Shown: in pieces, positions 22,454-35,400 of the stretch
How positions within the stretch are numbered: position 1 is the first letter of the stretch
How the letters are laid out: each line of letters starts with the position of its first letter
Source: Acanthochromis polyacanthus
Lineage: Eukaryota; Chordata; Actinopteri; Pomacentridae
DNA: 64,000 nt
Assembly: GCF_021347895.1 (NCBI RefSeq)
Contig: NC_067124.1
Span: 2,549,630-2,613,629 of the forward strand
Reading direction: 5' to 3'
Program-made: the position numbers and the translations under genes
Notes under the pieces: generated by a model
What the model was told of the DNA's origin: nothing
The model's database searches: none
The model's input: only the letters and a program-made list of their open reading frames with translations

Positions 22454-23028
22454 TAGCCTAGCCGCGCTACACAACCCACGGCAACGAATTTAATTCTCTG
22501 CCAGGGAGGGTCTAGTTACCCTCCATAAGGCTTGAGGCTGGATTCTCCTAAAACTGGCCGGACCAATCACCATGAAGTGTAGAGTCAGAAGGTGGGCGTA
22601 ACGAAGTGACGACAGAGGCGTGACGATTCTGACAGAAACAACCAGAGCACAATAAACAGTTATCTTTCGACTCAGCTTTGGCCACAGCCCTTAAAGATTT
22701 GAAGCTAAAATTCAACTTGAAAGATAAACAAAGGACGGCACTTAAGTGTTTCATTGAGAAGAAAGACGTATTGGGACTTATGCCGACGGGATATGGCAAA
22801 TCCTTAATATACCAGTTGGCTCCGCTGGTTGGGAAGCTAATGGGACTTAGCCACAATCCGCCGGTGCTCTCGGAACTACGTCAGCCTATTCATTGCCTTG
22901 ATTGGTTGTATACCTACCCAATTGCTGCAGAGGGATTTGATAGACAACCTTTTAGCCCGCCTCAATCCCTGTCGAGCTTCCCTAGACCCTTGTGCCGTCA
23001 GAAACATGGGTGTAGCATGGCTAGGCTA
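22454..23028 (+). mobile_element. 575-bp terminal-repeat element carrying a RecQ helicase fragment
   Basis: Ends TAGCCTAGCC and GGCTAGGCTA, flanked by the 9-bp duplication ACACATTTT (22445-22453 and 23029-23037). Inside, 22678-22876 is open and encodes the N-terminal core of a RecQ-family helicase, including the Walker A segment LMPTGYGKSLIYQL. The rest of the helicase is absent. A 9-bp duplication is typical of Mutator-like elements, but no transposase is present, so the superfamily is inferred. Confidence 0.7.
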
Positions 23029-23699
23029 ACACATTTTAGCAAGTTCTGTCAATATCAAAAGGGTATTTGTGTTCTATGAAAAAAATGATTACCTACTTTA
23101 TAACTAAATGTTTCTCATTCAACTACAGGGAAGCTATGCTTGCACTAGGAATTTGAAATGAAAAGCCACTGTGGCTCACTCATAAGAATAACAATGAGCC
23201 ACCTTTTGTTAATGGAATATTTTGTCCATTGGGCAAGTGGTTTTGAAGTTGTTTTCATCTCTTTGTAGGTTCTCCCAAGGATTACGTCTGAAGCAGACAG
23301 ATCTTTTTGAAGATGGTGTTGCAGGCAGTAGCAGGACCTTAACCAAGATGGCTTAATCTCTGAGAAAAGTATAAAAACAGACCACATTTTTGCTTTTATT
23401 TAACCTACTTGAATCAAATGTGCGGGGACCATAATCAGGCCATTCAAAATTGAATTTGTATAACGTGAAAAGGAGAATAACATCTCAAATTAAATTTCCA
23501 AAGTGGAATATGATTGAAGCCTTTGTTAATAGGAACAGAATTTCAAATCATGCTGATGGGCTGCATGATTTGAAATTTTGTCAAAACCTACCATGGCTTT
23601 ACAGTTAGTTTTTGAGTACCATAGTTGAGGCTGGATATAGTAATACACCTTAACAAAGCCGCTTAATCCGAAAATTACAAAAAATATGTTTGACAGTAC

Positions 23700-24603
23700 A
23701 ACCGGGGAAGAATGGGACCAGCATGAAGACGGAATAAAAAATGGGTATTTGGTATGCTGGAAGTAGCGCAGACCACCAGGAGACCGATTTTCAAGATCGT
23801 CGCAAAGCGTTCCAAAGAGCAGTTTCTTCCCATCATACACCGCCATATTACAGCCCGATCTCACGAGGATTCGTGAAACTGTCACGTAATTTTTTGTTTC
23901 GGTTTCATGCGCACCAACACGATTTCGTCATGTTTTTCGTGCCGCTCACCACAAAATGCACACCAGTGTATTTTAAACGGCGGACTTTTCGTGCCACTCA
24001 GAACGTATTCCAAACGAATGGGTATATTATATTTTTAAAGTAAAACCGTGGCGAATCCAATGCTATATTTTGCATGACATCGTCCCTAACCATAACCCTA
24101 ACCATAACTCGGTGGTACACTTACCAATTTGCATAGGAATTTAAAGAATGTCCGACGGCCGCAAACGTGATCACACAAACAGTATACGCCGATGGACAGC
24201 TTAGATCGTCATGAATCCGCCGGTATAAACCACTTTCAGATGTGATTACCACAGCGGGTTTCGTTGTGAAAAACATTTCGTGGTGAGCGGCACGAAAAAC
24301 ATGACGAAATCGTGTTAGTGCGCACGAAACCGAAACAAAAATTTACGTGACAGTTTCACGAATCCCCCTGAGACCGGGTTATATTAGGAGGGGATCCAGC
24401 ATTGTGACCGATGAGTGGAAAGCTCTGTCAGAGGAAGGTTATGATCACCATACTGTCTGCCACAGGAGACACTTTGTAGATTCTGTAACCAGAGCCCATA
24501 CACAAAACTTAGAGAGGGCCTGGCAAACATTTAAATGTGAGATTTGGCGTCATGGAGGCAATCAAAACGACCAAGCTGTTAAAAGAGCATTTAAGAGTAA
24601 TTG
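23700..24603 (+). pseudogene. Merlin transposase C-terminal region, split by a MITE
   Basis: Plus frames give RRNKKWVFGMLEVAQTTRRP and FKIVAKRSKEQFLPIIHRHI before 23851. After the inserted element they continue with IRRGSSIVTDEWKALSEEGY, HHTVCHRRHFVD and RAHTQNLERAWQTFK, and stop at 24601-24603. These are the ISXO2-like DDE blocks of IS1016/Merlin transposases. An in-frame TGA lies at about 23723, and N-terminal parts are too decayed to place. The protein would have catalysed Merlin transposition. Confidence 0.75.
23851..24380. mobile_element. 530-bp fold-back MITE with about 100-bp inverted repeats
   Basis: The arms CAGCCCGATCTCACGAGGAT... and the complement of ...CCCCCTGAGACCGGGTT match for about 100 bp, through cacgatttcgtcatgttttt. 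A 6-bp repeat ATATTA flanks it (23845-23850 and 24381-24386). Removing the element and one ATATTA restores the Merlin transposase frame exactly (RHI-RRGSS), which confirms the boundaries. There is no coding capacity. The superfamily is not clear to me. Confidence 0.8.
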
Positions 24604-26378
24604 AGTGTTAGTACTGGCTTGGGAGATCGCATAGAAATGGCATTCTCGGGTGCCTTTTTCATGATATTAGAAAATTTAATGTTCATGAGTGCTGATATGG
24701 ATTTATGAAAGGTTCTTTGTATTGTTTTATACCTCTTTTTAAATAGTTGCTTATTTGTTCGAGCACCCTGAATAAACTTGTATTTGTAAATAAATTTATT
24801 TGTTTGTACTATTAGGGCATGGTCATATCCCAGCTGGCAAACATACTTTAGTGTGATCGTGCCCTTATGGGCCAAGTGTTTACATATGTATACTGTTTAC
24901 CTGTAAGTGTTAAGATGCACTTTAAAAAGCTGCTTCAAGCAAACGTCCTTTAATGTCCCTCTGGGGGGAGGGCGTTCCTCGGTTAAATTTTGTATTTTAT
25001 ATCTCTTATAATAGTGGCTAGTTTGTTTGACACCCTGAATAAACTGTAAAAATATATTTGGTCTTTTTCTTACTTTGAATATGTATTTTGAATATCTTGA
25101 GTTTCCATTTCTACAGAACCTGCATTTACTGTGTTATGTCTTGCATACTAATCACTTAAGATGCAACATATATTCTTATAAATGCATCCAAATGCATCAC
25201 ACTTTACTTAGCCCCTACAATGAAGCGTTATGATGGATTATGCATTATTATAAATGCATCCATATGTATGTCACTTAATGCATACAATGATGACTAATGA
25301 TACTTCATAGGCTATTATTACATACTATGAGTTGTCACTACAGTTGACTTGAGTTGTGTGTATAGGTAATCATAATGTATTCTGAGCAGTCAGTGAAGAG
25401 TGCATTATAATGCACTGTGAGTACCCTCATGAAGCATAATATAGGTGTTCATAAGTACTCAAGAGCATCTATATAACTAGCCATTATAATTCATTATAAG
25501 TGATATAATGTTTTATGACTGTTGATATAGTGCATCATAAAGCATTATGAGTGTAGTTATGAAGCATTATGAATGCCCTCATAATGCATTGTGATTGTCG
25601 GGGCTTCATACCTCATAAAGCATTATGGATATAGTGTTCATGAGTATTCATGAGCATCCATAGAACAAGTCATTATAATTCATTATAAATGACATTATAA
25701 TGTTTTATGACCGTTAATATAAAGCATCAGGAAGCATTATGTTTGCTTATAAGTGTAGTTATGAGGCATTATGGATGCCATTATAATGCATTATAAATGT
25801 GGGCTTCATAGAAAGTGTTACCGAAAAGAACTAAATTGAAATAATGAGCAACCATTAACAATTCAAGAACATAACCTTTTTCTCTGGTTTCCCCAAATTG
25901 AGGGATTGTACAGCCCCTGGCCTGAGAAGCTTGTGTTGCACATGTTTTGAGAGGATGAAGTCCTCCTCCCTGAAATGGTTGCTGCATACACAATTATGAT
26001 CCATCTCCTTTTGGTCCCCACCGCTTCTCTACTGATGGCCTGTATCCATTGATCTCTCAGTGTGCTGTCCTTGGACTGCTTGGGAAACCTGAAATGTGTG
26101 GCATATTATAATACATCCATAGACAATGATGTACTGTGACTGTCATTGAATACTGATAGTCACACCAGCTTACACTGTACAGTTAGTGATTCAGCTAAAC
26201 TGGCTGAGTGCAGCACTCAAGTCAAGGTCAGAAGGAGTTTCTGTTTGCAAACAAAGAAGCAGAGCAAATTTGAGGCAGAATGTCCCAAATAAAAGAGCCA
26301 CTTACTTATGAAAGGAAATATTACAGCCACGCACAAATCGACTGGTGCAGGAGATGGCAGCACACGACTTCACCATGG

Positions 26379-27170
26379 TCAGATATTAGCCACATCCACC
26401 TGAAACCATAACAACAGAGACACTTAAATTAACAGGTTCATGATGTGATGATTGCAAGGTGAGTGTCAGCACGTTTCCTTTCACTTACATTCCAGAGAAG
26501 GAATCACAAAACTGGTGGCACTGAAGGAGCTAGCAGAAGTGTTAACTGGTAAGTGCTATGTAATGACGTATGCACTTGTCAGTGTCGGATATGATCATGC
26601 CGTGCTGCTCACCTTCTCAAACAGATTTCTAGTTCATTAACACATATTTTCTGATGACAAAAATAGCCTTGTCACCCGTCACAGGTCAGAGTGAGACCAC
26701 AGGCACAGGGGGAATGTCGAGCCATGAGTATGACAGCGAACTGGGCGCTCTCCTGAGGAGAGTCTGCTCAGCTGCAGTCACTGAAAAACCCTGCCAGTGC
26801 TGGTCTAGGGCCTCCTGGTCTGGTGTTCTCAACGTATTTCAAGCATTGTGACTTGATTCCAACACAGAAATTTACTGTACCTTGGTAAATAACGAAACAC
26901 AAAGTCACATACCGTGCTGGCGTTCCACTCTGAAACCACTTCATTTTTAATACATCTGTGATCAGAATTGAGACGTGTGTCCCAAGCAGCGGCGAACAGC
27001 TGTCGAGGCTCCGCTGCTCGCAGTATCGCCCCCGCCCCCGCTCGCGGAATCGGAGCGCCGCCCCCCGCAGGTTGGCCCGCTGTTCGATTGTTTACAAACA
27101 TTTTGGCCCAGCCACATCTACTTGCATGCACTGCAGAGCGGTGATATGAGAGTGAGGCGACAGGAGAGAG
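26379..27170. other. Possible promoter region of the THAP-type gene
   Basis: Positions 26980-27080 are CpG-rich (cccccgcccccgctcgcgga) in otherwise AT-rich DNA, and a minus-strand donor-like site lies at about 26907. No coding exon is visible. Confidence 0.35.
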
Positions 27171-27176
27171 TGAAAG

Positions 27177-27371
27177 GTGCGAAGATTATGGAGCACCCTG
27201 AGAAAGCTGGCGGCAAAAAACGTGAAAAGACGAAGAGAAAAGGTGGACATGAGAGGGAGATGGAGAAGAAAAAAAAAGTTGCTCGAGGAGGAAGGGGCAA
27301 AGTGTTATAAAATAACACACGTTTCATCAACCCCCGCCCAGGTCCAGCAGCATACAGTTGAAAATAAATGA
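27177..27371 (+). pseudogene. hAT-type N-terminal fragment
   Basis: A lysine/arginine-rich stretch changes frame near 27250 and ends in LLEEEGAKCYKITH. This resembles the segment before the TTF/MYM-type finger of some fish hAT proteins. A hAT-like terminus (cccagtccggccctg) occurs at 27940-27954. No other part of the protein was found. Confidence 0.3.
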
Positions 27372-27379
27372 TGCTGCTA

Positions 27380-28860
27380 CTTCAAGTAAGTTTACAAACG
27401 GTCGGTTCTTCTCACAAATGAATCATCAGACTTCAAAGGCCAAAATATAATAAAAAATGTCTGGCCCAAATAAGCTCCACAGGTGTCAGGTGGGTTGCAG
27501 GAAGCCTGAAAACGTTTGAGACCCCCTCTTCAGGTAGGATAGGCAGTTGACTTACAATTTTCAGTTATAAAATGAACATTGATGTTTGCATATACTATTA
27601 GCTATGACCAGCTGACATCTAAATGATTTGCTGACAAAATAATATGTTTTTTTAATTCCACATGTTATATAAATAATAGGAAAAGGAAAACATTGGAAAA
27701 ATTGGTGAAGGTAGTGAAGAGATTACAGAAGAGAAAAGTACTGGACTGAGCTGTCGTTATGGTTGTGTTTAATAGACTTACTGTCTGTTTAGTAGTGATG
27801 TAACTGCTATAACAACTGTAAAAGGCATATTTTTGGAAGGAAAAAAAACAAAATTTTGGTGCATTATCCCACGTGACACAACCCTTGTGGTGGCGGAAGT
27901 GGCCTGACTGATTGTAAATCTACCGGCCTGAATTTCTTTCCCAGTCCGGCCCTGGCGTGAGGCATCTAGTATATCTATGACCGCTACTGCTGAAGCTCCT
28001 GTGATGTCATTCAGTGGTTTTCCTGAACATTGAGATCAGGATGTGGTCATTTCTTGCTGAAGAAACCTTTGGACGCCCAGATCTTGGTTTGTCTTCCAAG
28101 CTGTTGGTTTATCTGTATTTCTGCAGAGTTTATCCAACTGCTGAAGGACTGCATCTGCACTTCCTGGCTGAGAATCTGGATATCTTCAGGCATGTTTCCT
28201 GCGTTAGGTTCCTTGTTTTATCAATTTTTAGTCTCTGAAGGACTTTAAAATGTGCTGCTTTGTATAGACACAAAGCACAACAACAAAAACAGTCTTTTAA
28301 TAAAAAGCACGACCTTCATCAGTGGATCACTGCCACTGAAATGACCCAATACTCAAAATTTCTCATGTATTTTTATGGAATCAATCAATTTTAAGTTTTT
28401 AATGGTTTTTAGGATTTTAGTATTTTGGCTGTGACTATACTAAAACAAATTACACTTGAAGATCAAAGAGTGATTCTTAATGTAATATTTCACAAAAGCA
28501 TGGGGTGTTTTCTCCACCACTGTGCATGGACACAAGTGTGTTTACTGCCCTCTGCTGTTGGCACCAGCTGTCCTCATGGTGAAATTTAAGTATTTTCCTT
28601 GCAGCTACACACACTCCAAACAATGTCTGCTCAAAGACAGTCTCCTTGAAATTGCCTTCAGCTCTGCACAAGACCATGAGTCACTCCAAGGTTTCACAGA
28701 GGTTCTTTCTGTGTTCACTACACATAAGCAGACACTGATTATGAGCCTCATTTATTTCTCTCACATGCACATCACCATGTGATGTCAGCAACATGTCACA
28801 TGCAGTCTTCTAAGGTTTTCTGTCAAATCAAATAGAAGAATCACTGCAGATGCTGTAGTT
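27380..28860. other. Non-coding stretch downstream of atp6v1c1
   Basis: Apart from the hAT-like terminus at about 27950 I recognise nothing here. The atp6v1c1 transcript probably ends near 28868. Confidence 0.5.
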
Positions 28861-28867
28861 TTTCCAT

Positions 28868-29453
28868 ATTTATTAATCAATTCACACCCATTTCATATGA
28901 TTTCAACAATCAATCAATGGCTTACACAATACTCAGATATAGATCTCTTGTGGACAGCAAATGCACACACAACATGAGATGACAACATACACTCAAATAA
29001 CATCTTTGATTCACAATGTCAGCTAGGGTCACCCGCAATCTCAGAAACACATACCAGATGTGGTTGCCATGGGTACCATGATGAAATCGCCCATATGTAA
29101 ACATGAATGTGTGAACATCGATACAGAAGATGCAGCTATCAATACACACCAGCACATGTGGAATGACACAGTAAATATACAGCTCTCCATTATGATTTAT
29201 TTATTCATTTCACAACAAAAAAGCTAATTTTCTGTGTGGCTTTAAAGGAAAAATAAACTGTAAACAAAAAAAAGTATTTTTTTTTGTCCCTTGGTTGTAA
29301 AAGTGGTAGAAGCTTGTTGATGAGTTTTCACCATGAGGAATGAACATGCAGCACTGTCATTCAAGCAGCTGATGTGGAGGAGGGAGAGGTTTGACCCAGG
29401 AAGAAACATAACTTAATCAACACTCAATGCCAGGACAAAAACAAAGCACAGTG
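28868..29453 (-). other. atp6v1c1: atp6v1c1 3' UTR with candidate poly(A) signals
   Basis: Minus-strand AATAAA hexamers occur near 29196-29205 and at 28869-28874, below the stop codon at 29456-29454. No other gene intervenes. Confidence 0.5.
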
Positions 29454-32400
29454 TTACAGTTTGAAATCCAACAGGTTGCAGTCGATCTTGTAGTAGACGT
29501 AAGGATAGTACTCCTGCTGGCTCAGGTTCAGGCCTGGGATGTCCATCGCAGACTGGAGAAGACAAGAAGTGTTTTAAAAAGCAGCAGTGTCAGCGTGAGG
29601 AAGCAGCCATTTGAATATCTAAAGGAGGTTTATCTTGAAACATCAGGGCCCGTTTTCACTGAATCCCTGCAAGCTTGTATGGATGGAATATATAAATAAT
29701 CTAAACGTACCAGTCCCCCCCCCTTTATACTTCAAATTGTGAAATGTAAACTTGTAAAAAAAAAACTTTTCTGAATGCTTCTAAAACTATTTGTTGTAAG
29801 AAGTTTATTATCATTTCATGTGTAAATCTGTACTTTATATCTAGCTGATATGTCCCTTTTGCAGTAACCAGCAGCTGCCATGGGAGGGAGCACCTGTTTT
29901 ATTTTGACATTATAAAGGAAAACCTTTCCTGCTATCCCCACCTCCTCATCACCTCTGTCAACGGTCGCCTTCCTTGAGCCTGGTTGTCAGAGGTTTCCCC
30001 CCCTTTCTCCTCAATAATAAGTGGGTTTTTTTGTTTTGTTTTTTTGGTTCCTTTCCACCGTCTCTGACTTCTTGCTCATATAGAATCCAAAAGAAACTTT
30101 GGATTGTTGGGTTCTCTGATTAGAACCTGCAAGGTTTTCACTTCACTTTACTATGTGAAGTGCTATGAGATGACATATGTTGTGAATTGGTGCTATATAA
30201 ATAAAACTGAATTTAATTGAGTTGAAGGAGCACAGTCAGAGACTGCTGCAGTAGAGACTCCACTGCTATCACAGTAAACTATTTTAATTATTGTAATTAT
30301 TAATAGAGGCAGCATGGCTCAGTGGGTAGAGCGGCCGTCTTGTAACTGGAAGGTTGCTGGTTTGATCCTCGGCCCGTCGAGCTCATGTCGAGGTGTCCCT
30401 GAGCAAGACACCAAACCCCTAATTGCTCCTGATGGGTCATGGTTAGCGTCTTGCATGGCAGCTTCCACCATCAGTGTGTGAATGTGATGTATCATGTAAA
30501 GCGCTTTGGATAAAAGCGCTATATAAATACAACCATTTATTATTTAATGTTATGATGCAGTGTGGGTCAAACCATGAAATAGAAAGACAGGAAACAAAAT
30601 ACTTTTCCAACAGTGATTATTTTTTTCCAGGTTGTCATGAGCTTCTTAGTTTTTTTTGAGCGATGCATCATGGAAGAACTCTCAAAAATTGACTGCATTT
30701 AGTCTGGATTTTGTCACTTCTGCAGTGTGAACACACCACAGACTCAACCCTGTTCAGTATTAGCATGCAGTGTGGATTTATGGAACACCACATGTCCTGT
30801 TCCTGAAATTAATGCTTCATTTCTTCTTTAGCAATGGACTACACTGTGTACATTTTAGCAGTTATTTCAAATGCAAATGTTTAAAATGAAATTTAGAATA
30901 AAGGAGAAGTTGTTTCTTAAGGAGATGCTTTGTGGTTCAATCATTTAACACCGTTTGTCTTAACACCTCAATATTGGGCTGAGTACTGAGATAATGTTTG
31001 ACATTTGAAGCAACACAGGCACATTTTTATATTGGAACATGAAGTTAAAGAGTATTTCTTAATGCTATGAACTTGTAGTAAGTGCAGTGGATTACTCACA
31101 TCAATGATTGCTGCTGCGCTGCTGTCCAGATGTTTGTACAGATCATTTAGCACCTCCCTCAGCTTCTTCAGGGTCTTCTTGTTGGGCTGCAGGAGCATGG
31201 CCTGAAAGTTCACTGGCAGCCCATATCTGGAGAAGCAACATGGCATGATTAGGTTCAGCACCATGGGAGGGTTAAACATTTGGGGTCACTGAAAAAAAGG
31301 CGAGCAGCATCAGGTCATGCTTTAGCTTTAATAGAGCTTCATGTATGGGTGATGTTAGGATTTCACCGTCATATCAGTACCTTAAAACAGATTCCACAAA
31401 GACCCTCAGAGCTTTAATGTGAATCCATGCAATGAAGGCTTCACTGAAGTTCACTTTCAGCCATCGGACGAGTGGACCCTGCAGAGAAGGGAAACAGTAG
31501 TCATTTATATTGGATGTGGCTATCCTGAATTACATATCAAACTTAAATTAATGTGCAATAAGGGCCTCAAAATGTCTGCTTTATCAAAATCGGCTTGTTA
31601 AAACCTGGCAAATGGGTCCTGTAGAAGAGGACGGCACCATTTGTCTTTCTGTCCTAAGACACAGCATTGTATGCAACAGCACTGGAAAGTAAGAAACAGT
31701 TTGTTTCCTGCAGTGGATTTGTGTGGTCAGCGTTCTCTACCGATGGCAGCCTGCCCAGGAGCTACCGTTCAGATTGCTTCAAGCTCTAATAGGTTGTTTT
31801 CTGATACAAGCAAACACATTTTTTCACAGAACACAGTAAAAAAAAAAATCCACAATCAGGCTCTCCACTGAAGCAAAAACAACACAATACAGACATTAAT
31901 AAAGTAAAGTAGAATCCTATGAGCCCCTCCTTTAGTTGTGACTTATTTTTTTCAATACACATTAAACATTCCTCTCATTTTTTATAAACAATCCACAAAA
32001 CAGTAACTTTGTATTTCACATTACTGTAAACTATTTTCTGAGCATACTACGGGTTTATAGATTTAGTATTTATTTCAGGACAGCCAATAAATGAAACGTG
32101 TCAGAAGTGGCTAATTGATCAAAGGAAACAGTGTTTTTGGTATTTTCTGTCACAGTGCTGTTGGTGTCATTAATGTGAGATCATTTAGTTGTAAGCAGAG
32201 ATTGTTTAGCGGTTTACTGACGTGCTCATGCTTTGTTTTCTGAGTTTTAAGTGTTAAACACATTCTACAACACAGATGATTGCTTTTTCTATGTGCTCTG
32301 GACTAGCTTTTCTGAAAACACGGCTAAGATGTGAGTTTATTTGTGTAATGTACTAAACCTGAACTGTGTAGAATGTGAGAAATCAAAGTAGACATGATAC

Positions 32401-35400
32401 TAGGGAAAATGAATCAGTAATGTACATACATTTACACAGTAGAAAATGCAATACAACATGTCAAACCACTTGGATGTGTTTTTTTTTTTTTTTTGCTTTA
32501 TTCGATTAAAGTCTAAAACTACTATTGACATTCCAAGCACAATCAGCATAGAACATTCATGAAAATGACAGAAAAACAATTCTCTAGAAGAAATCTATGG
32601 ATCTACATGCAAAGAAAACTTCCATGGCATCCATTTTACTTACAAACTGCTTCTTTTTATCTGTGGAGAGCCGCGTCATCTCCTCTTTGTCTGCCTTCAT
32701 CTCCTCTTCATTGTACTGGAAGTCTCTCACTGTGAACCTATGAATAAAATACAGACTTCATTTGACCACTGATACATTTGTTGGCATGAAGAAGTAAATA
32801 TTCTAAACAACTTTAGGTTCCTCACATATTTAAGATGTGAGAACACAAATAAAGTGTGTTCTGCAGCCTGTAGCTTGCTCTTGGGATATTCATAGTTATT
32901 TATATTCACCCTGCAGACTGGCTTCTTCTGAAATCTAATTTTCTCACATAGCTACTTCCCACACTTCTTTTTGTCATTCACACAGTGGTGTGTAATAATA
33001 GAAAGTCATTACACAGTAAAATAAAAACAAAAAACACAACTCTTACTTGTTCTCTCTGGCTTTGTGTTTGAAGTCATCAATTGCTTTCCTGAACAGAGTG
33101 ACACTGAACAGCCCACTGTCACTGTCCTCATATAGCAGGCTGTAAAAAAGGACAGGTACCTGTTTTAGTGACGGTCAAGCAAACTAGAAATCAACAACTC
33201 AGCATAATGCAATTGTAGATGTTTATTAGCAGAAATTATTTTTAAAAATATGTAAGAAATCAAAATCATGGATCACAAACAAACCCTTAAAAATACAGAT
33301 ACGTCACACTGGTGTTTGCAAAACCTTTCATCTCATTGCTTTGACGTGAATGACGTGACTTACTTTGAGGATCGAGGCACCACCATCTCAGCAAGTGTTT
33401 CATATGTTTTCTGCCAGTCTGGGTAGCCTGTCCTGAAAGATCAGAACAGCCACGTGTTGGATATCTAAATGCTCTCAATCAGTCAGCACATGTTTGTTAA
33501 TCGTGACCGACTGCAGAATCAACACTCACTTTGGTACAACTACCAGCAGAGTGATGAGGTACTCAGAATCAAGCACAAAGTCGTCCTTCTTTACGATGTC
33601 AGCCAAGCTCCTGGTCAGCAGGCTCCCCCTGGTGGCACACAGCAGTGTTACAATAACAGGTGATTGGTGTTGAACATTTCAGAGTCATGGTAACTTTTTA
33701 AAGCGGACAAATTAATGGAACCAGTCAGTGTTCTTTGAAGCAGGACTTACAAATAAATACAGGCCAAAGACAAACAAAACACCACACTGAAAGCCCCTAA
33801 ATGTAAAGCTAGATGTGCTTATTTGTCCTCATGGATTACTTACACATTCTTCCTCTCTAAGTTCTGCAGGTTTCCCTTCAGGTTATTGTAAGCTGAAGCT
33901 CTGGTCTTCAAGTCATTGTCAATCTGGGTTACTTGCTGTAAGACATGAAACACATGGCTGGCCATATTTATGCCTGACAAATAAAGAACTGTGCAGCAAG
34001 GCCTTTCTGACACATTAAAAAAATACTTAAGAGTAACACAAGTGCATGGAGGCAACGAATGGATGGGCGCAACTGGAACACAGTGTTGAGCCCTACGACA
34101 ATGTATTAACAAAATATCCAGTTCTACATATCTTATCTTATCTTATCTTCCCAGATTTTGACATACCTACATGATGAATTTACTGGTCTGATGGACCTAC
34201 CTTTGAGATGATTTCAGAGATGTTTTTAAGTGACTGTTTTATGGGATATTTTGCCATATCCCACTGGAATCTTGTGATATAGGTGACAAGATCAACTGGA
34301 AAAAGACAACAAAAGACCTTTTAGGCTTTTATTTGCTAATTATCAATTGATGCTAAGATAGAAGGTGGGTAAAGCTACAATTTTATTGCAGTGATTTCAG
34401 GTAAAGCTAACGGGGTAGTTACAGCATATATTAGAGCGCCTAAACACATGGGTCCTGTCTGCTTGTTATGATGTGGCGTATCAACCTTCTTCTCTACTGC
34501 CCTGACTGACGCTCTCATCTTTAAATGTGCCACAATGCTTTGTCACTGTCAGAACAGTTAGTCCTGAATTCCACTTTCTCCTCCCAAAAAAATAAAGTTA
34601 GTTTCCATTTCATTTATAGACAAAAGAAAAAAACAATTATATAAATATACAAAAACAAAATTTTCCAAATTTCTGAATGAAAGGGAGCAGACAGAAGAAA
34701 AAAAACTTCTGTAATCTTCCCCTTTATAACAAACAATCAGTGTACAATGAGCATTAAAAACAAACTACATAACTATAATGCCTGACAGGTCTGCACAGCC
34801 ACCCTCACTAATATAAGAAACACGATGAAACTCTTACTTAATTTCTTTGTATTTTAATAATGTGCTGATTTTAAATACGTTTTAAATCTTACATGTGATT
34901 TAGATTCTTTTGATTCCTTTTACAGGAATGCAGCATTCCATAAATTCCATCCTAAATAAAGACGCCATATTGCAGTAATTGTCTCTGCTGGTTCAGACAC
35001 TCACAGGTGCTGCTCCTCACTAACTGATCCTCAATGTGCATCTAGAATGAAAACAATTTCACCTGCACCCTCATATTCTAAAAGACACTGCCAGTGCTGT
35101 ATATATATCCATCTAACATTTGTGCAGTAAGCTAGGCAGTGGCAGATTGCTATATGCTAAATAGCCCAGCTTTACTAACCCTTCAGGCTGGTCCCTGTTT
35201 AGTTTTATGTCTAAAGTTATAGCTGCAGGCTAAGCTATTTCTAAAAAAAAAAAGAGAGAGAAAAAAACTAAATAATTTCTGTTAAAACAAAACCTTTGGC
35301 ATATCTGTAGATGTCTAGATTGTCTATCAGCTCTAGATTGTCTCTACATTATCCAGACTATTCTGGCACTGCTGCTAGAAAAAGCTCTTTCTGTTCGTTT

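Larger units (their letters stand above)
21024..25822 (+). mobile_element. Merlin-type DNA transposon, 4.8 kb, with nested elements
   Basis: Both ends start GGTAACACTTTCTAT and continue as inverted repeats of about 310 bp rich in cataatgc (21024-21335 and about 25513-25822). The perfect 8-bp duplication GAAAAGAA flanks them (21016-21023 and 25823-25830). An IS1016/ISXO2-type transposase relic sits at about 23700-24603. The 8-bp duplication and this transposase type together define Merlin. Two smaller elements (22454-23028 and 23851-24380) inserted into it, and a GC-rich block lies at 21600-21830. Confidence 0.8.
20690..26376 (-). pseudogene. THAP-domain protein gene, three exons, one frameshift
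   Basis: Three minus-strand exons join in phase: 26376-26306 (ATG 26376, MVKSCAAISC...ISFHK, donor AA|GTAAGT), 26088-25876 (acceptor TTTCAG) and 20854-20690 (acceptor TTGTAG, stop TAG at 20692-20690). Together they give a THAP finger: Cys-x4-Cys in exon 1, then FPKQSKD and LRDQWIQAISRE, the Cys-x2-His in VCSNHF, and LRPGAVQSLNL. An acidic, coiled-coil-like tail (HIDMEAEEGSAAVTED, NLKRKYDDL) follows. Exon 2 needs one extra base near 25990 to keep the finger in frame, so the gene is a relic or the base is an error. The last intron is 5 kb because a Merlin transposon lies in it. A CpG-rich block at 26980-27080 with a donor-like CAGCACG|GTATGT at about 26907 could be the promoter and a non-coding first exon. 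Confidence 0.65.

Noticed and set aside
22678..23079. A host RecQ helicase gene
   Set aside because: Only about 66 codons match, and they end inside a 575-bp terminal-repeat element with a target duplication. No further helicase exons are nearby.
33364..33427. atp6v1c1 exon starting at the nearer GGACAG acceptor
   Set aside because: That acceptor breaks the phase. TTTCAG five bases upstream on the minus strand (exon 33432-33364) restores the frame and the family sequence.
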